From: Alphaproteobacteria bacterium
GTDB taxonomy: Bacteria; Pseudomonadota; Alphaproteobacteria; TMED109
Assembly: GCA_022819905.1 (NCBI GenBank)
Contig: JAJEGJ010000095.1
Location: 91,709-155,708, forward strand
Direction: 5' to 3'
DNA: 64,000 nt
Of this stretch, positions 8,654 through 17,590 are shown one piece after another. A program made the translations under genes and the position numbers. The notes under the pieces are model-generated. The model ran no database searches, was not told the DNA's origin, and worked only from the letters and a program-made list of their open reading frames with translations. Position 1 is the first letter of the stretch, and each line of letters begins with the position of its first letter.

Positions 8654-11398
8654 ATGACTTCTGAAGCCGGTCCAGGACAAGGCGTGCCGCCTGCCGGAGA
8701 CGCAGTCTCGACCGTAACGATCGTGGATGAGATGCGCCGGTCATATCTCGACTACGCCATGAGCGTGATCGTGAGCAGGGCGCTCCCGGACGCCCGCGAC
8801 GGTCTCAAGCCGGTCCACCGCCGGATTCTCTACGCGATGTTTGAGAACGGATACGGCTGGAACCGGCCGTACCGGAAGTCGGCGCGCGTGGTCGGCGACG
8901 TGATGGGGAAATACCACCCGCACGGGGACAGCGCCATCTACGACGCGATGGTCCGAATGGCGCAGGACTTCTCGATGCGGCTCGAGCTGATCGACGGACA
9001 GGGCAATTTCGGCTCCATCGATGGCGACCCGCCCGCGGCGATGCGGTACACCGAAGTGCGGATGGCACGGGCGGCCGCCACGATGCTGGAAGACATCGAG
9101 TTCGAGACCGTCGATTTCCAGGACAACTACGATGCCTCGGCCTCGGAGCCGTCAGTGTTGCCCGCGCGATTTCCCAACTTGCTGGTGAACGGGACTGGCG
9201 GAATCGCTGTCGGGATGGCGACCAACGTGCCGCCGCACAATCTGGTCGAGGTAATCTCGGCCTGCCTGGCGCTGACCGACGATCCAACCCTCTCCGTCCA
9301 GGCGCTGACCCGGTACATCCCGGGACCTGATTTCCCGACCGGAGGACTGATCATCGGCCGGCGCGGGTGCCTCGAGGGCTACTGCACGGGCCGTGGTCGG
9401 GTGGTCATGCGCGGCCGGGCGACGGTGGAGGATCGCGGGAAGAAGCGCTCGTCCATCATCATCACCGAGATACCCTTCCAGGTCATCAAGGCCCGCATGA
9501 TTGAGCAGATCGCCGATCGTGTGCGGAGCAAGGATATCGAAGGGGTGAGTGCACTCCGTGACGAGTCCGATCGAGACGGCCTGCGCATCGTGGTCGAGGT
9601 GAAGGGGGGCATGACCCCGGCCGTCGTGCTCAACCAGCTGTACAAGTTCACCAGCCTCCAGACATCGTTCGGGATCAACGCGCTCGCACTTCACGATGGA
9701 AAGCCTGAATGCCTCGACCTGAAGCAGTTGCTTGAGGCCTTTCTCTCGTTCCGCGAGAGCGTCATCACCAAACGAACGCTGTTTCTGCTGAAGAAGGCCC
9801 GGGCGCAGGCGCACGTGCTGCTGGGGCTTGTCATCGCCGTAGCGAATCTCGACGCCGTGGTGGCCCTGATCCGTGCCGCGGCGGATGCGGCCGCAGCGCG
9901 CGAACAGCTCGTCAACCGTGCCTGGCCTGCCGCGGAGGTCGGGGCCTACCTTGAGCTAATTGCGGAGCCGGGCCGGGAGATGTCGGCGGACGGCACGTGC
10001 CGGCTCACCTTGCGTCAGGCAAAGGCCATCTTGGATCTGCAGCTCCACCGATTGACCGGCCTGGAGCGGGAAAAGATCGGCCGCGAACTGCGGGACAAGG
10101 CGAAGGAAATCGACAATTATCTCGAAACACTTCGTTCCCGACCCCGTTTGCTGGAAATTCTCCGAGCCGAACTGGAGCAGATTCGGGATCAGTTCGGGAC
10201 ACCGCGCCGAACCGAAATCGTTGACGGTGACGAAGATGCCGACCGGGACGACCTGATCGAGCGCGAAGACATGGTGGTGACGCTGACGCGGGATGGTTAC
10301 GTCAAGCGTACAGAGCTGGCCGCCTACCGATCGCAGCGGCGGGGCGGCAAGGGACGCTCCGCGATGGCGGTCAAGGACGACGACTTCGTCACCCATGTGT
10401 TCACGGCCAGTACCCATGACCCGGTGCTGTTCTTCACGTCGCACGGCATCGTTCATCGCCGAAAGGTGTACGACCTGCCGCTGGGTACGCCGCAAGCGCG
10501 CGGCCGTCCGATCGTGAACGTGCTGCGCATCGATGGCGAGGAGCAGATCACGACCATGCTGCCGCAGCCTTCCGTAGGGGCTGAGGATGAAGTCGCCGCC
10601 GATCTAGTGTTTGCCACTCGCACGGGTTTCGTGCGCCGCAATCGGATGTCGGATTTCGCTTCGATCAACGTGAACGGCAAGATCGCCATGAAGCTTGATC
10701 CAGGGGATGCGCTGGTGGGCGTGGCGGAGGTTGCGGCCGACAACGAACTCATGCTGGCGACCCGGCAGGGCAGGGCCATCCGCTTTCCCATGAGCAAAGT
10801 GAGAGTCTTCATGGGGCGCGAGTCACGCGGGGTCCGGGGCATCCGTCTCGGCGAGGATGATGAGGTCATCGGCATGTCGGTGCTGCCGCACACCGATGCC
10901 TCGCCAGAGCTTCGGCAACAGTACTTGCGCTATACGACTGCTCTCCGACGGAACGAAGAGCACGTCGACCCGCCGGCAACCGCGGATCTGAAACGATTGG
11001 CTGCGGAGGAAGTGTTCGTGTTGTCGATTACCGAGCGGGGATTTGGCAAGCGAACATCGTCGCACGAATATCGTACCGCGGGACGGGGAGGCCAGGGTGT
11101 GATCAACATCCAGACAAAGGGGCGAAACGGTTCCGCCGTCGGATGCTTCCCTGTGGCGGAGACCGACGAAGTGATGCTGGTGACGGATCTGGGGCGCATC
11201 ATTCGTTGCCCGGTGAGCGACATCCGGGTGGCTGGACGGGGTGCGCAGGGTGTTCGGGTCCTGCGTCTCGACAGCAGCGAGAAAGTAGTGTCGGTGACGC
11301 GCTTCGATGCGTCAGACGACGATGATGAGACCGCGGGCGGGTCGCCTCCGACCCGAATTCCGGAAGAAATGAGCAGCAATGATGGTGAGATTGCCTGA
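8654..11398 (+). CDS. gyrA: DNA gyrase subunit A
   Basis: A 914-aa cleavage-religation subunit of gyrase that introduces negative supercoils with GyrB. The winged-helix domain contains the quinolone-resistance region as [17 protein letters not shown]. Ser and Asp occupy the positions corresponding to E. coli 83 and 87, so there is no classical resistance change. The catalytic Tyr lies in [11 protein letters not shown]. The C-terminal beta-pinwheel carries the GyrA box QRRGGKG (near residue 560). The stop codon overlaps the coaD start as TGATG, indicating translational coupling. Confidence 0.98.
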   Translation: MTSEAGPGQGVPPAGDAVSTVTIVDEMRRSYLDYAMSVIVSRALPDARDGLKPVHRRILYAMFENGYGWNRPYRKSARVVGDVMGKYHPHGDSAIYDAMVRMAQDFSMRLELIDGQGNFGSIDGDPPAAMRYTEVRMARAAATMLEDIEFETVDFQDNYDASASEPSVLPARFPNLLVNGTGGIAVGMATNVPPHNLVEVISACLALTDDPTLSVQALTRYIPGPDFPTGGLIIGRRGCLEGYCTGRGRVVMRGRATVEDRGKKRSSIIITEIPFQVIKARMIEQIADRVRSKDIEGVSALRDESDRDGLRIVVEVKGGMTPAVVLNQLYKFTSLQTSFGINALALHDGKPECLDLKQLLEAFLSFRESVITKRTLFLLKKARAQAHVLLGLVIAVANLDAVVALIRAAADAAAAREQLVNRAWPAAEVGAYLELIAEPGREMSADGTCRLTLRQAKAILDLQLHRLTGLEREKIGRELRDKAKEIDNYLETLRSRPRLLEILRAELEQIRDQFGTPRRTEIVDGDEDADRDDLIEREDMVVTLTRDGYVKRTELAAYRSQRRGGKGRSAMAVKDDDFVTHVFTASTHDPVLFFTSHGIVHRRKVYDLPLGTPQARGRPIVNVLRIDGEEQITTMLPQPSVGAEDEVAADLVFATRTGFVRRNRMSDFASINVNGKIAMKLDPGDALVGVAEVAADNELMLATRQGRAIRFPMSKVRVFMGRESRGVRGIRLGEDDEVIGMSVLPHTDASPELRQQYLRYTTALRRNEEHVDPPATADLKRLAAEEVFVLSITERGFGKRTSSHEYRTAGRGGQGVINIQTKGRNGSAVGCFPVAETDEVMLVTDLGRIIRCPVSDIRVAGRGAQGVRVLRLDSSEKVVSVTRFDASDDDDETAGGSPPTRIPEEMSSNDGEIA

Positions 11399-11904
11399 TG
11401 CCTGAGCGCATTGCCGTGTACCCAGGAACCTTCGACCCGGTGACGACAGGGCATCTGGACATCATCCAGCGAGCGACGCGCATTTGCGATCGACTGGTGG
11501 TCGGTGTTGCCGACAACGTTGACAAGCGGCCCCTGTTCACGCCGGATGAGCGGGCCGACATGGTGCAGGGCGAGATCGACGCCCTTGCGGGAAAACTGGA
11601 CGCAGCGGTCGAAGTACAGACGTTCGCTATCCTGCTGACCAAGTTTGTCGATGAAGTGGGCGGATCGATTATTGTGCGCGGACTGCGGGCCGTGACGGAC
11701 TTTGACTACGAGTTTCAAATGGCTGGAATGAACGCCCGGCTGCGGCCCGACATTGAGACGGTGTTTCTCATGGCGAGTGAGCGCCATCAGTTCATTGCGT
11801 CTCGCCTGGTCAAGGAAATCTGCCTCCTTGGAGGCGACATTTCCGGATTCGTGTCGCCGCGGATCCTTTCCCGAATCAACGACCGCATCCAGCAATCTTC
11901 ATAA
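11398..11904 (+). CDS. coaD: Phosphopantetheine adenylyltransferase
   Basis: A 168-aa nucleotidyltransferase for the penultimate step of CoA synthesis: 4'-phosphopantetheine plus ATP gives dephospho-CoA. The motif YPGTFDPVTTGHLDII (residues 7-22) contains the T-x-G-H nucleotide-binding signature. RGLRAVTDFDYEFQMAGMN and the C-terminal SRLVKEICLLGGDISGFV also match the family. Length is typical (about 160-170 aa). It overlaps gyrA by one base, and the cyclophilin gene follows after 11 bases. Confidence 0.97.
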   Translation: MPERIAVYPGTFDPVTTGHLDIIQRATRICDRLVVGVADNVDKRPLFTPDERADMVQGEIDALAGKLDAAVEVQTFAILLTKFVDEVGGSIIVRGLRAVTDFDYEFQMAGMNARLRPDIETVFLMASERHQFIASRLVKEICLLGGDISGFVSPRILSRINDRIQQSS

Positions 11905-11915
11905 GGAACTTCGGA

Positions 11916-12464
11916 ATGCCCTGGACTATTCCCACCTCACTCGTCGCGGGCGGCTTCGCCCTGTTGGGCCTCGGCATCGCGGCTACGGCGCAAGCCGAGG
12001 AGCAAGAGCGCATTCACATGGAACTCAAGGACGGGACGGTCGTGATCAAGCTCCGGCCTGACCTTGCTCCGAACCATGTCGCTCGAATCAGCGAACTGGT
12101 ACGGGAGGGTTTCTACGATGGGCTGAAATTCCATCGGGTGATTGATGGGTTCATGGCGCAGACCGGGGATCCTCTGGGCAATGGCACGGGCGGATCTGGC
12201 CAGAACATTGCCGCTGAGTTCTCGGATTTCCCGCACATTCGGGGCACGGTTTCGATGGCCCGAGCCCAGGATCCAAATAGCGCTGACAGCCAGTTCTTCA
12301 TCGTGTTCGACGAAGCCCGGTTCCTCGACGGCCAGTACACGGTCTGGGGCGAAGTCGAAGAGGGGATGGAACACGTCGACGCCATCAAGCGCGGCGACAA
12401 TCAGCGGAACGGAATGGTGGCGGACCCCGACATCATTGTCCGGATGTACTTTCCGGAAAGCTAG
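11916..12464 (+). CDS. Exported cyclophilin-type peptidyl-prolyl cis-trans isomerase
   Basis: A 182-aa isomerase of Xaa-Pro bonds that probably assists folding in the periplasm. A signal peptide with a hydrophobic core and likely cleavage after AQA covers residues 1-27. The cyclophilin domain shows FHRVIDGFMAQTGDP, the GTVSMARAQDPNSADSQFF active-site region and FLDGQYTVWGEV. The catalytic Arg in FHRVI is present. The equivalent of the Trp that binds cyclosporin is not obvious, as in most bacterial forms. A second cytosolic cyclophilin plus queA/tgt often follow in alphaproteobacteria, but here the cluster ends at a tRNA gene. Confidence 0.95.
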   Translation: MPWTIPTSLVAGGFALLGLGIAATAQAEEQERIHMELKDGTVVIKLRPDLAPNHVARISELVREGFYDGLKFHRVIDGFMAQTGDPLGNGTGGSGQNIAAEFSDFPHIRGTVSMARAQDPNSADSQFFIVFDEARFLDGQYTVWGEVEEGMEHVDAIKRGDNQRNGMVADPDIIVRMYFPES

Positions 12465-12513
12465 TCATTGAAGGAACGGTCCGGAGCCCGCCAGATATAC
12501 TGAACCCAGTCGG

Positions 12514-12589
12514 GAGCCTGTAGCTCAGTCGGTAGAGCAACTGACTTTTAATCAGTAGGTCCAGGGTTCGAATCCCTGCGGGCTCACCA
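12514..12589 (+). tRNA. tRNA-Lys (anticodon TTT)
   Basis: A 76-base cloverleaf. The acceptor stem GAGCCTG pairs with CGGGCTC, with one T-G wobble. The D arm contains TAGCTCAGTCGGTAGAGC. The anticodon stem ACTGA/TCAGT holds the loop CTTTTAA with anticodon TTT. The T arm is CCAGGGTTCGAATCCCTGC. The discriminator A is followed by an encoded CCA. It lies 49 bases after the cyclophilin stop. Confidence 0.98.
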
Positions 12590-12925
12590 ATCTAAACAAA
12601 GGGTTCAGCTGGACCCGGTCATCAGAAGGTTTGAACAAGTCACCGAGTAGTCACTACTCGATTGCGTTGGCCTGGTCTGCGGGCAATCGCGAGGAGATTG
12701 CATCGTCGGGCAGGCCATGGTCCACGGGTCGTCGCGAAAATTGCTCGATCACGAAGGGAAGGCGCCGGTCGGCCAGCCAAGAAATGGTCCGTCCAATACT
12801 CCTTCCAACCGCGAAACCCCGGCTTCAGTCCGAATCGGTCCGTTCCGGCCCCGCAAGCAGACGTACTTGAGCGGACCCGCCGTCGTTCCGTGCCGTGTGA
12901 CCCGGTCGCGAAGGACGAGCGGAAA
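12590..12925. other. Gene-free stretch 3' of tRNA-Lys
   Basis: No convincing gene is seen in either strand. A perfect 7-base hairpin (CGAGTAG, TCA, CTACTCG) occupies 12644-12660 but has no T-run after it. It may be a processing or termination structure, or a scar of integration next to the tRNA. A minus-strand frame in about 12730-12840 faintly resembles the end of an IS5-type transposase, but this is too weak to annotate. Confidence 0.5.
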
Positions 12926-14671
12926 TCAATCAGGCCCTCGAGGCTGCAGCCGAATCGTCAGGATGTCGGTGTCGTGATACTGCTGGTGCCGTACCGACGT
13001 GGCGTAGTGGCGGAGCAGCCGCAACGGTGTCTCTGCTTCGTTCGGAAGATCCGTGACGCCTTCGCTCAACATTGCGAGCTGATCTTCCAAATTCATCCCG
13101 GCACCACTGGCGATGAATTCCAGATCCGCTGATAGTTCATCGGCTCGTGCCACCAAGAGCAGTTGACGATCCAAATCTTGACTGCCGTCTCCCAGCAATA
13201 GGTGAACTGCTTCTTCGCCGACGGCCCGCAGTCGGACCGCCATCTGCTCGTCGAATTGCGTTCGCCGTGCAAAGTCGGACAGGAATTCATCAATTTCGGT
13301 CAGTGCGTCGCTGGAGAGAGCGGTGCGGATCCATCTCGGTCTCTTGCTGGTCAGATCGAGAAAGCCGGACAGGACAACGACGCAGATCCCTCCGGCCGTC
13401 ATGCCATGGCCGAGCAATGCTCCCCAGGCACCCTGCAGGAACTCCGGGTAGACCAGGTCGAACTGGAAGGCGAGGCCGACCCAAAAGGCGAAACCGACGA
13501 TCAGGCTCTTTCGGTAGTCAAGCCCGTCGTTGATGAGGATCTTCACGCCGAAAACGAACAGGAGGGCGATGAGCACCGCGAGGTAGGCACCCACCACGGG
13601 GCCCGGCATGGCGACGATGGCGGCCACCGGTTTCGGCAGGAACGCCAGCACGATGAACAGCAGGCCCACGCACACGCCGACGGAGCGGGCGCCGACGCCG
13701 GTCAGCTCGGCGATCGAGATGCTGTTCCCGTACGTTGTGTTGGGAACTGTCCCGCTGATGCCGGACATGAGGTTGCCGAGGCCGTCAGCGTTGATGGCTC
13801 CCTGGACAGACCGGAAGTCGATGGCGCGCTGCCGGCGCCAGGAAGCCCGCTGGATGGCGATGGCATCACCCAGCGTGTCCATTGCTCCGACCAGCGTGAT
13901 GATAAGAAAACCAGGGAGTAGAGCCCAGAATGTGGCGTCAAAGCTCAAGTCGAGGCCCGGGTACGCGCTGAATGAGGGGAGACCGACCCACGGGGCATCC
14001 GCGACATGTCTGACGTCATAAATGCCGAATGCCAATCCGACGAGACCTCCGGCAACGAGCCCAACAGCAGGGGCCCAGACACGCAGGGTTCCAGTGAATC
14101 TCAGTGCAATCAGGATGATGGCCGCCAGGGTGATGATCGCGGTAACGGGTCCGGCAGCTGGCGAAACGCCTTCCGGAATATCCATGAACTTCCGGAACAC
14201 AATGGGCGTGATGCTTACCGGAATGAGCATGAGCACAGTACCGGCGACGGTGGGCGTAAACACGCGCCGCAGGGCAGCCATCTTGGCGCCGAGGATGAAC
14301 TGCACGAAGGATGAGGCGACGATGAGGGTGGCCAGCAGTCCCGGCCCGCCTTGTTCAAGTGCCGTTACGCTGACCGCCAGGAACGCCGAGGTGCTGCCCA
14401 TCACCAGGATGTATCCCGCTCCAAGCCTTCCGATGCGGACTGCCTGCACGACCGTGGCTAGTCCGCTCACCACCAGCGCCGCGAACACAGCCCAGGTCAG
14501 GTAGGCCTCGCTCTCGCCGGCCGTCGTGATGAGCACCGCCGGTATGAAGACCACGCCGGCAGCGGATAGGGCGGTGTACTGGAGCCCCAAGCCAATAGTT
14601 AAGGGCAGGGAGGGGCGTTCATCGGCCTCGTAACGGACCCCGTGATTGATGGCGGGAGGAGCTGTAGCCAT
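12926..14671 (-). CDS. NCS2 (xanthine/uracil permease) family transporter with C-terminal HATPase-like domain
   Basis: A 581-aa inner-membrane protein. Residues 1 to about 445 form an NCS2 nucleobase:cation symporter with many hydrophobic helices. Family signatures include LVMGSTSAFLAVS, GAMDTLGDAIAIQRASWR in the substrate region, and GISGTVPNTTYGNSISIAELTGVGARSVG. Substrate is probably a purine or pyrimidine base but cannot be fixed. The last 125 residues are soluble: EIDEFLSDFARRTQFDEQ, then RLRAVGEEAVHLLL, ending in LLRHYATSVRHQQYHDTD. They resemble an RsbW/HATPase_c anti-sigma-type fold. The usual N-box Asn is His here, so catalysis may be lost. It is divergent from the tup genes. Confidence 0.88.
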   Translation of the reverse strand: MATAPPAINHGVRYEADERPSLPLTIGLGLQYTALSAAGVVFIPAVLITTAGESEAYLTWAVFAALVVSGLATVVQAVRIGRLGAGYILVMGSTSAFLAVSVTALEQGGPGLLATLIVASSFVQFILGAKMAALRRVFTPTVAGTVLMLIPVSITPIVFRKFMDIPEGVSPAAGPVTAIITLAAIILIALRFTGTLRVWAPAVGLVAGGLVGLAFGIYDVRHVADAPWVGLPSFSAYPGLDLSFDATFWALLPGFLIITLVGAMDTLGDAIAIQRASWRRQRAIDFRSVQGAINADGLGNLMSGISGTVPNTTYGNSISIAELTGVGARSVGVCVGLLFIVLAFLPKPVAAIVAMPGPVVGAYLAVLIALLFVFGVKILINDGLDYRKSLIVGFAFWVGLAFQFDLVYPEFLQGAWGALLGHGMTAGGICVVVLSGFLDLTSKRPRWIRTALSSDALTEIDEFLSDFARRTQFDEQMAVRLRAVGEEAVHLLLGDGSQDLDRQLLLVARADELSADLEFIASGAGMNLEDQLAMLSEGVTDLPNEAETPLRLLRHYATSVRHQQYHDTDILTIRLQPRGPD

Positions 14672-15136
14672 TGTCGGACTCGAAACAATATGGTCGGGAC
14701 TGGTACACCAGGAAATCGAACTGCCGGGCGGAAACCCGGAGGATAATGCAACAGGCCGGGACTGCCCGCGCAGTGCAGCTCAGGGCATTCAGCGCGATGC
14801 CGGGCCAGCGCCCGTCTGTCATCTGCCGCGGCTCGTGACGGCGGTCACCTTCCTGTACGGCAACTTGACCACCATTGGCGGGCGATGCCGCATGGCACCC
14901 CGGCGACCCTGCGGGCAGCGGACCTGGCCGCCTTGGTGAGACGATCCTGCGGATCCAAGGGATGGAGGCCTTAATCGCTCCGGAGGTGCGTCGATGGACC
15001 GCGTTCGCTTCTCGCCAATCCATCAAGTCCCTTGAAGGTACTCGGGCTTTTTGATCCCTTTGGTACCTGGCTTGAGTAAGGTGGATTTAATGGCGCTTTT
15101 TTGTTTTTCTTTCGTAAAGAGGAAGGATTCACGGCA
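14672..15136. promoter_or_regulatory. Divergent promoter region between the NCS2 permease and tupBCA, with inverted repeat
   Basis: About 465 bases without a credible gene. An imperfect long stem-loop precedes tupB: AGGTAC at 15036-15041 pairs with GTACCT at 15063-15068. The flanking CAAG-x-CC (from about 15024) pairs with GG-CTTG (ending near 15074). The segment 15075-15120 is T-rich (TTTTTTGTTTTTC) and may hold the tupB promoter or an attenuator. The nature of the control, for example metal-oxyanion repression by the nearby regulator, is an inference. Confidence 0.35.
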
Positions 15137-15844
15137 ATGAGTAGCTTTTTGGCGAGTCTGGGCGAGGCAGTGGGGTTGATTGTGACCGGTGACCCAGACC
15201 TCCTGGAGATCATCGGGCTGTCGCTCCGAGTCACGCTGACCGCCGTTGCTGCCGCCTGCGTCATTGGCTTGCCGATCGGCGCGGTGGTCGGCGCGCTTCG
15301 ATTCCCTGGCCGGTCGCTGGCAGGGGTCATCCTCAATTCCCTGATGGGGCTGCCCCCCGTGGTCGTTGGACTGATGGTCTACATGGCACTGTCGGCCGGC
15401 GGACCGCTGGGACCGCTCGGGCTGCTCTACACGCCGACGGCCATGATCATTGCACAGACGATCCTGGTCACGCCGATCGTCGCAGCGTTGACCAAGCAGA
15501 TCGTGGAAGACCTCCATGCCGACTACGCCGAGCAATTTGCCTCGCTTGAGGTCGGCCCCTTCGATCGGGTAGTCGCACTGTTGTGGGATGCGCGGTTCAG
15601 CCTCATGACGGTGGCGCTGGCGGGGTTCGGACGTGCGGTCGCTGAGGTTGGTGCCGTCATCATGGTTGGCGGCAACATCAACCATGTGACCCGTGTCATG
15701 ACCACTACCATTGCCCTGGAGACCTCGAAGGGCAACCTTGAAGTCGCCCTGGCCCTGGGCGTCGTCCTTCTCACCATCGCCCTGATCGTGAACGGGGCCG
15801 TGATGACATTCAGGGCTACGGCAGCGCGGGTCACGTATGCTTGA
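15137..15844 (+). CDS. tupB: Tungstate-type ABC transporter permease (TupB-like)
   Basis: A 235-aa inner-membrane permease of a molybdate/tungstate-class importer. It has about five or six hydrophobic helices and the BPD-transporter fold. The EAA-type coupling loop lies around FGRAVAEVGAVIMVGGNI near residue 170. The TupB hallmarks LNSLMGLPPVVVGLMVY and the A-L-E-T-S-K-G-N-L-E segment are present. ATG 15137 is chosen because AGGAAGG lies about ten bases upstream. An upstream in-frame start at 15101 lies in the T-rich leader. The ATP-binding gene overlaps it by 8 bases. Confidence 0.9.
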   Translation: MSSFLASLGEAVGLIVTGDPDLLEIIGLSLRVTLTAVAAACVIGLPIGAVVGALRFPGRSLAGVILNSLMGLPPVVVGLMVYMALSAGGPLGPLGLLYTPTAMIIAQTILVTPIVAALTKQIVEDLHADYAEQFASLEVGPFDRVVALLWDARFSLMTVALAGFGRAVAEVGAVIMVGGNINHVTRVMTTTIALETSKGNLEVALALGVVLLTIALIVNGAVMTFRATAARVTYA

Positions 15845-16634
15845 AACGGAATTCAATGTGCGTTCGCCAGCACCCGGCTGGCGCGAGGAGACGCAGCGCG
15901 CGGCATCACCCGAGGTGCTCCTCGAGACGCGCGCACTCTGCTTCGACGCGGGTGGAAGGCGGCTCATTGATCGGATCGACATCGACATCCGCGCGGGCAG
16001 GCGGACGATGATCATGGGCGCCAACGGCACCGGCAAGAGCCTGCTGCTCCGGCTCCTGCACGGTCTCATCCCGCCGACGAGAGGAGAGGTGCTCTGGCGA
16101 GGCCGGCCACTCGACCGCGGGGGTCGACACGCACAGGCGATGGTGTTTCAGCGCCCGGTCATGCTGCGCCGATCGGCCATCGCCAATCTTCGCTTCGCCC
16201 TCGCAGTGCGGGGCTTTACGGGCTCGGAACGCACAACGCGAGAGACCGAGGCTTTGCAGCGGGCGCAACTCGAAGGACTGGCCGCCCGGCAGGCCCGCGT
16301 GTTGTCCGCGGGCGAACAACAGCGCCTCGCGGTTGCCCGAGCGCTCTCCTGCGCGCCGCGGATACTGTTTCTTGACGAGCCGACGGCGAGCCTTGATCCG
16401 GTCTCTACCCACGCAGTAGAGCAGCTCATTCGGGAGGCCCATGCTGACGGAGTCACAATCGTCCTTGCGACGCACGATGTGGGACAGGCGCGACGGCTGG
16501 GTGACGATCTGGTGTTCATGCATGCCGGTCGCGTTGTTGAAACCGGTCGCGTGTCCGACGTTCTCAATGCGCCGCGTTCGGAAGCGGCCCGGGCCTGGCT
16601 CGAAGGGCGCCTGTACCTGGATTCATCGTCGTAA
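15837..16634 (+). CDS. tupC: Tungstate-type ABC transporter ATP-binding protein (TupC-like)
   Basis: A 265-aa ABC ATPase energising the TupB permease. The Walker A is GANGTGKSLLLRLL (near residue 60), the Q-loop AMVFQRPVML, the signature LSAGEQQRLAVARAL, the Walker B ILFLDEPTASLD and the switch His in ATHDVGQARRLG. The first 25 residues precede the usual domain start, so a later start is possible. It overlaps tupB by 8 bases and is followed by the binding protein after 30 bases. Confidence 0.92.
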   Translation: MLETEFNVRSPAPGWREETQRAASPEVLLETRALCFDAGGRRLIDRIDIDIRAGRRTMIMGANGTGKSLLLRLLHGLIPPTRGEVLWRGRPLDRGGRHAQAMVFQRPVMLRRSAIANLRFALAVRGFTGSERTTRETEALQRAQLEGLAARQARVLSAGEQQRLAVARALSCAPRILFLDEPTASLDPVSTHAVEQLIREAHADGVTIVLATHDVGQARRLGDDLVFMHAGRVVETGRVSDVLNAPRSEAARAWLEGRLYLDSSS

Positions 16635-16664
16635 CGGCAGATTCTCGGGGCAAAGGCGTACGTC

Positions 16665-17498
16665 ATGACCAGAAGGACGCTGCTCGGCCTGGCTGTCGCC
16701 GCTGTGGCGATCTTCGGGCAAAGCGACAGGTCGTCGGCGACCGAGAAGTTCATTGTCGTCCAGTCGACGACGTCGACCGATCATTCAGGCCTGTTCGATC
16801 GCATCCTTCCGGTGTTTCAGGAGAAGACCGGCATCGAGGTGCGTGTTGTTGCGGTGGGAACCGGCCAGGCGATCAAGAATGCGGCGAACGGCGACGGCGA
16901 CGTGCTGTTTGTCCATGACAGGGACGCAGAGAACGAGTTCGTTGCGGATGGCCATGGCGTCAGTCGGGCGGACGTCATGTACAACGATTTCATCATTGTC
17001 GGCCCGCCCGCTGATCCCGCCGGCGTTGCCGGCGCAACCGATGCGGTGGTCGCCTTGTCGAGGATCGCCGATTCGGACGCGCTGTTTGCCTCGCGTGGAG
17101 ACGACAGCGGTACGCACAAGGCCGAATTGCGGCTCTGGCGTCAGGCAGGAGTGGATGTGGTGGCCGCTTCGGGTTCGTGGTACCGCGAAACCGGCTCAGG
17201 CATGGGGGCAACCCTCAATACCGCGATTGGGCTGGGTGCCTACAGCATGGTCGATCGGGCAACTTGGATCAGCTTCGGCAACAAGCATGGCTATCGGGTC
17301 ATGGTCGAAGGCGATCCGCGGTTCTTCAACCAGTACGGCATCATCTTGGTGAATCCGGACAAACATCCACGGGTAAAGGCCAAGTGGGGCCAGCAGTTCG
17401 TCGACTGGGTACTTTCCAGCGACGGCCAGACCGCAATCGCGTCCTACAAGCTCGACGGTCGGCAAGTGTTTTTCCCGAACGCCCGACGGGTGCCATAG
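16665..17498 (+). CDS. tupA: Periplasmic tungstate-type binding protein (TupA-like)
   Basis: A 277-aa solute-binding protein exported by an N-terminal signal peptide (residues 1-26, TRR then a hydrophobic core). The TupA-defining anion-binding segment is VQSTTSTDHSGLFDRILPVF. The SRGDDSGTHKAELRLW and WYRETGSGMGATLN segments also line the TupA ligand site. The T-T-S-T motif distinguishes TupA from ModA, so tungstate is favoured, with molybdate possible. It is the third gene of the tupBCA set; a regulator lies tail-to-tail 92 bases downstream. Confidence 0.93.
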   Translation: MTRRTLLGLAVAAVAIFGQSDRSSATEKFIVVQSTTSTDHSGLFDRILPVFQEKTGIEVRVVAVGTGQAIKNAANGDGDVLFVHDRDAENEFVADGHGVSRADVMYNDFIIVGPPADPAGVAGATDAVVALSRIADSDALFASRGDDSGTHKAELRLWRQAGVDVVAASGSWYRETGSGMGATLNTAIGLGAYSMVDRATWISFGNKHGYRVMVEGDPRFFNQYGIILVNPDKHPRVKAKWGQQFVDWVLSSDGQTAIASYKLDGRQVFFPNARRVP

Positions 17499-17590
17499 GC
17501 GCTGTGCCCTGACCGGACCCCATTGATCGCTGCAATATTGGGTAACGTCAGGCCGGCACACGCGTTGATCCGCGCCCGTCCGAGCGGGCC

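Noticed and set aside
12730..12840. Minus-strand frame with GRTISWLADRRLPFVIEQF, faintly like the C-terminus of an IS5-family transposase.
   Set aside because: Only a short W-L-A-x-x-R-R-L-like pattern matches, the surrounding frame shows no other transposase residue, and no terminal repeats are seen.
15036..15068. Rho-independent terminator from the AGGTAC/GTACCT hairpin.
   Set aside because: The loop is long and no T-run follows directly in either strand, so a regulatory palindrome is a better description.
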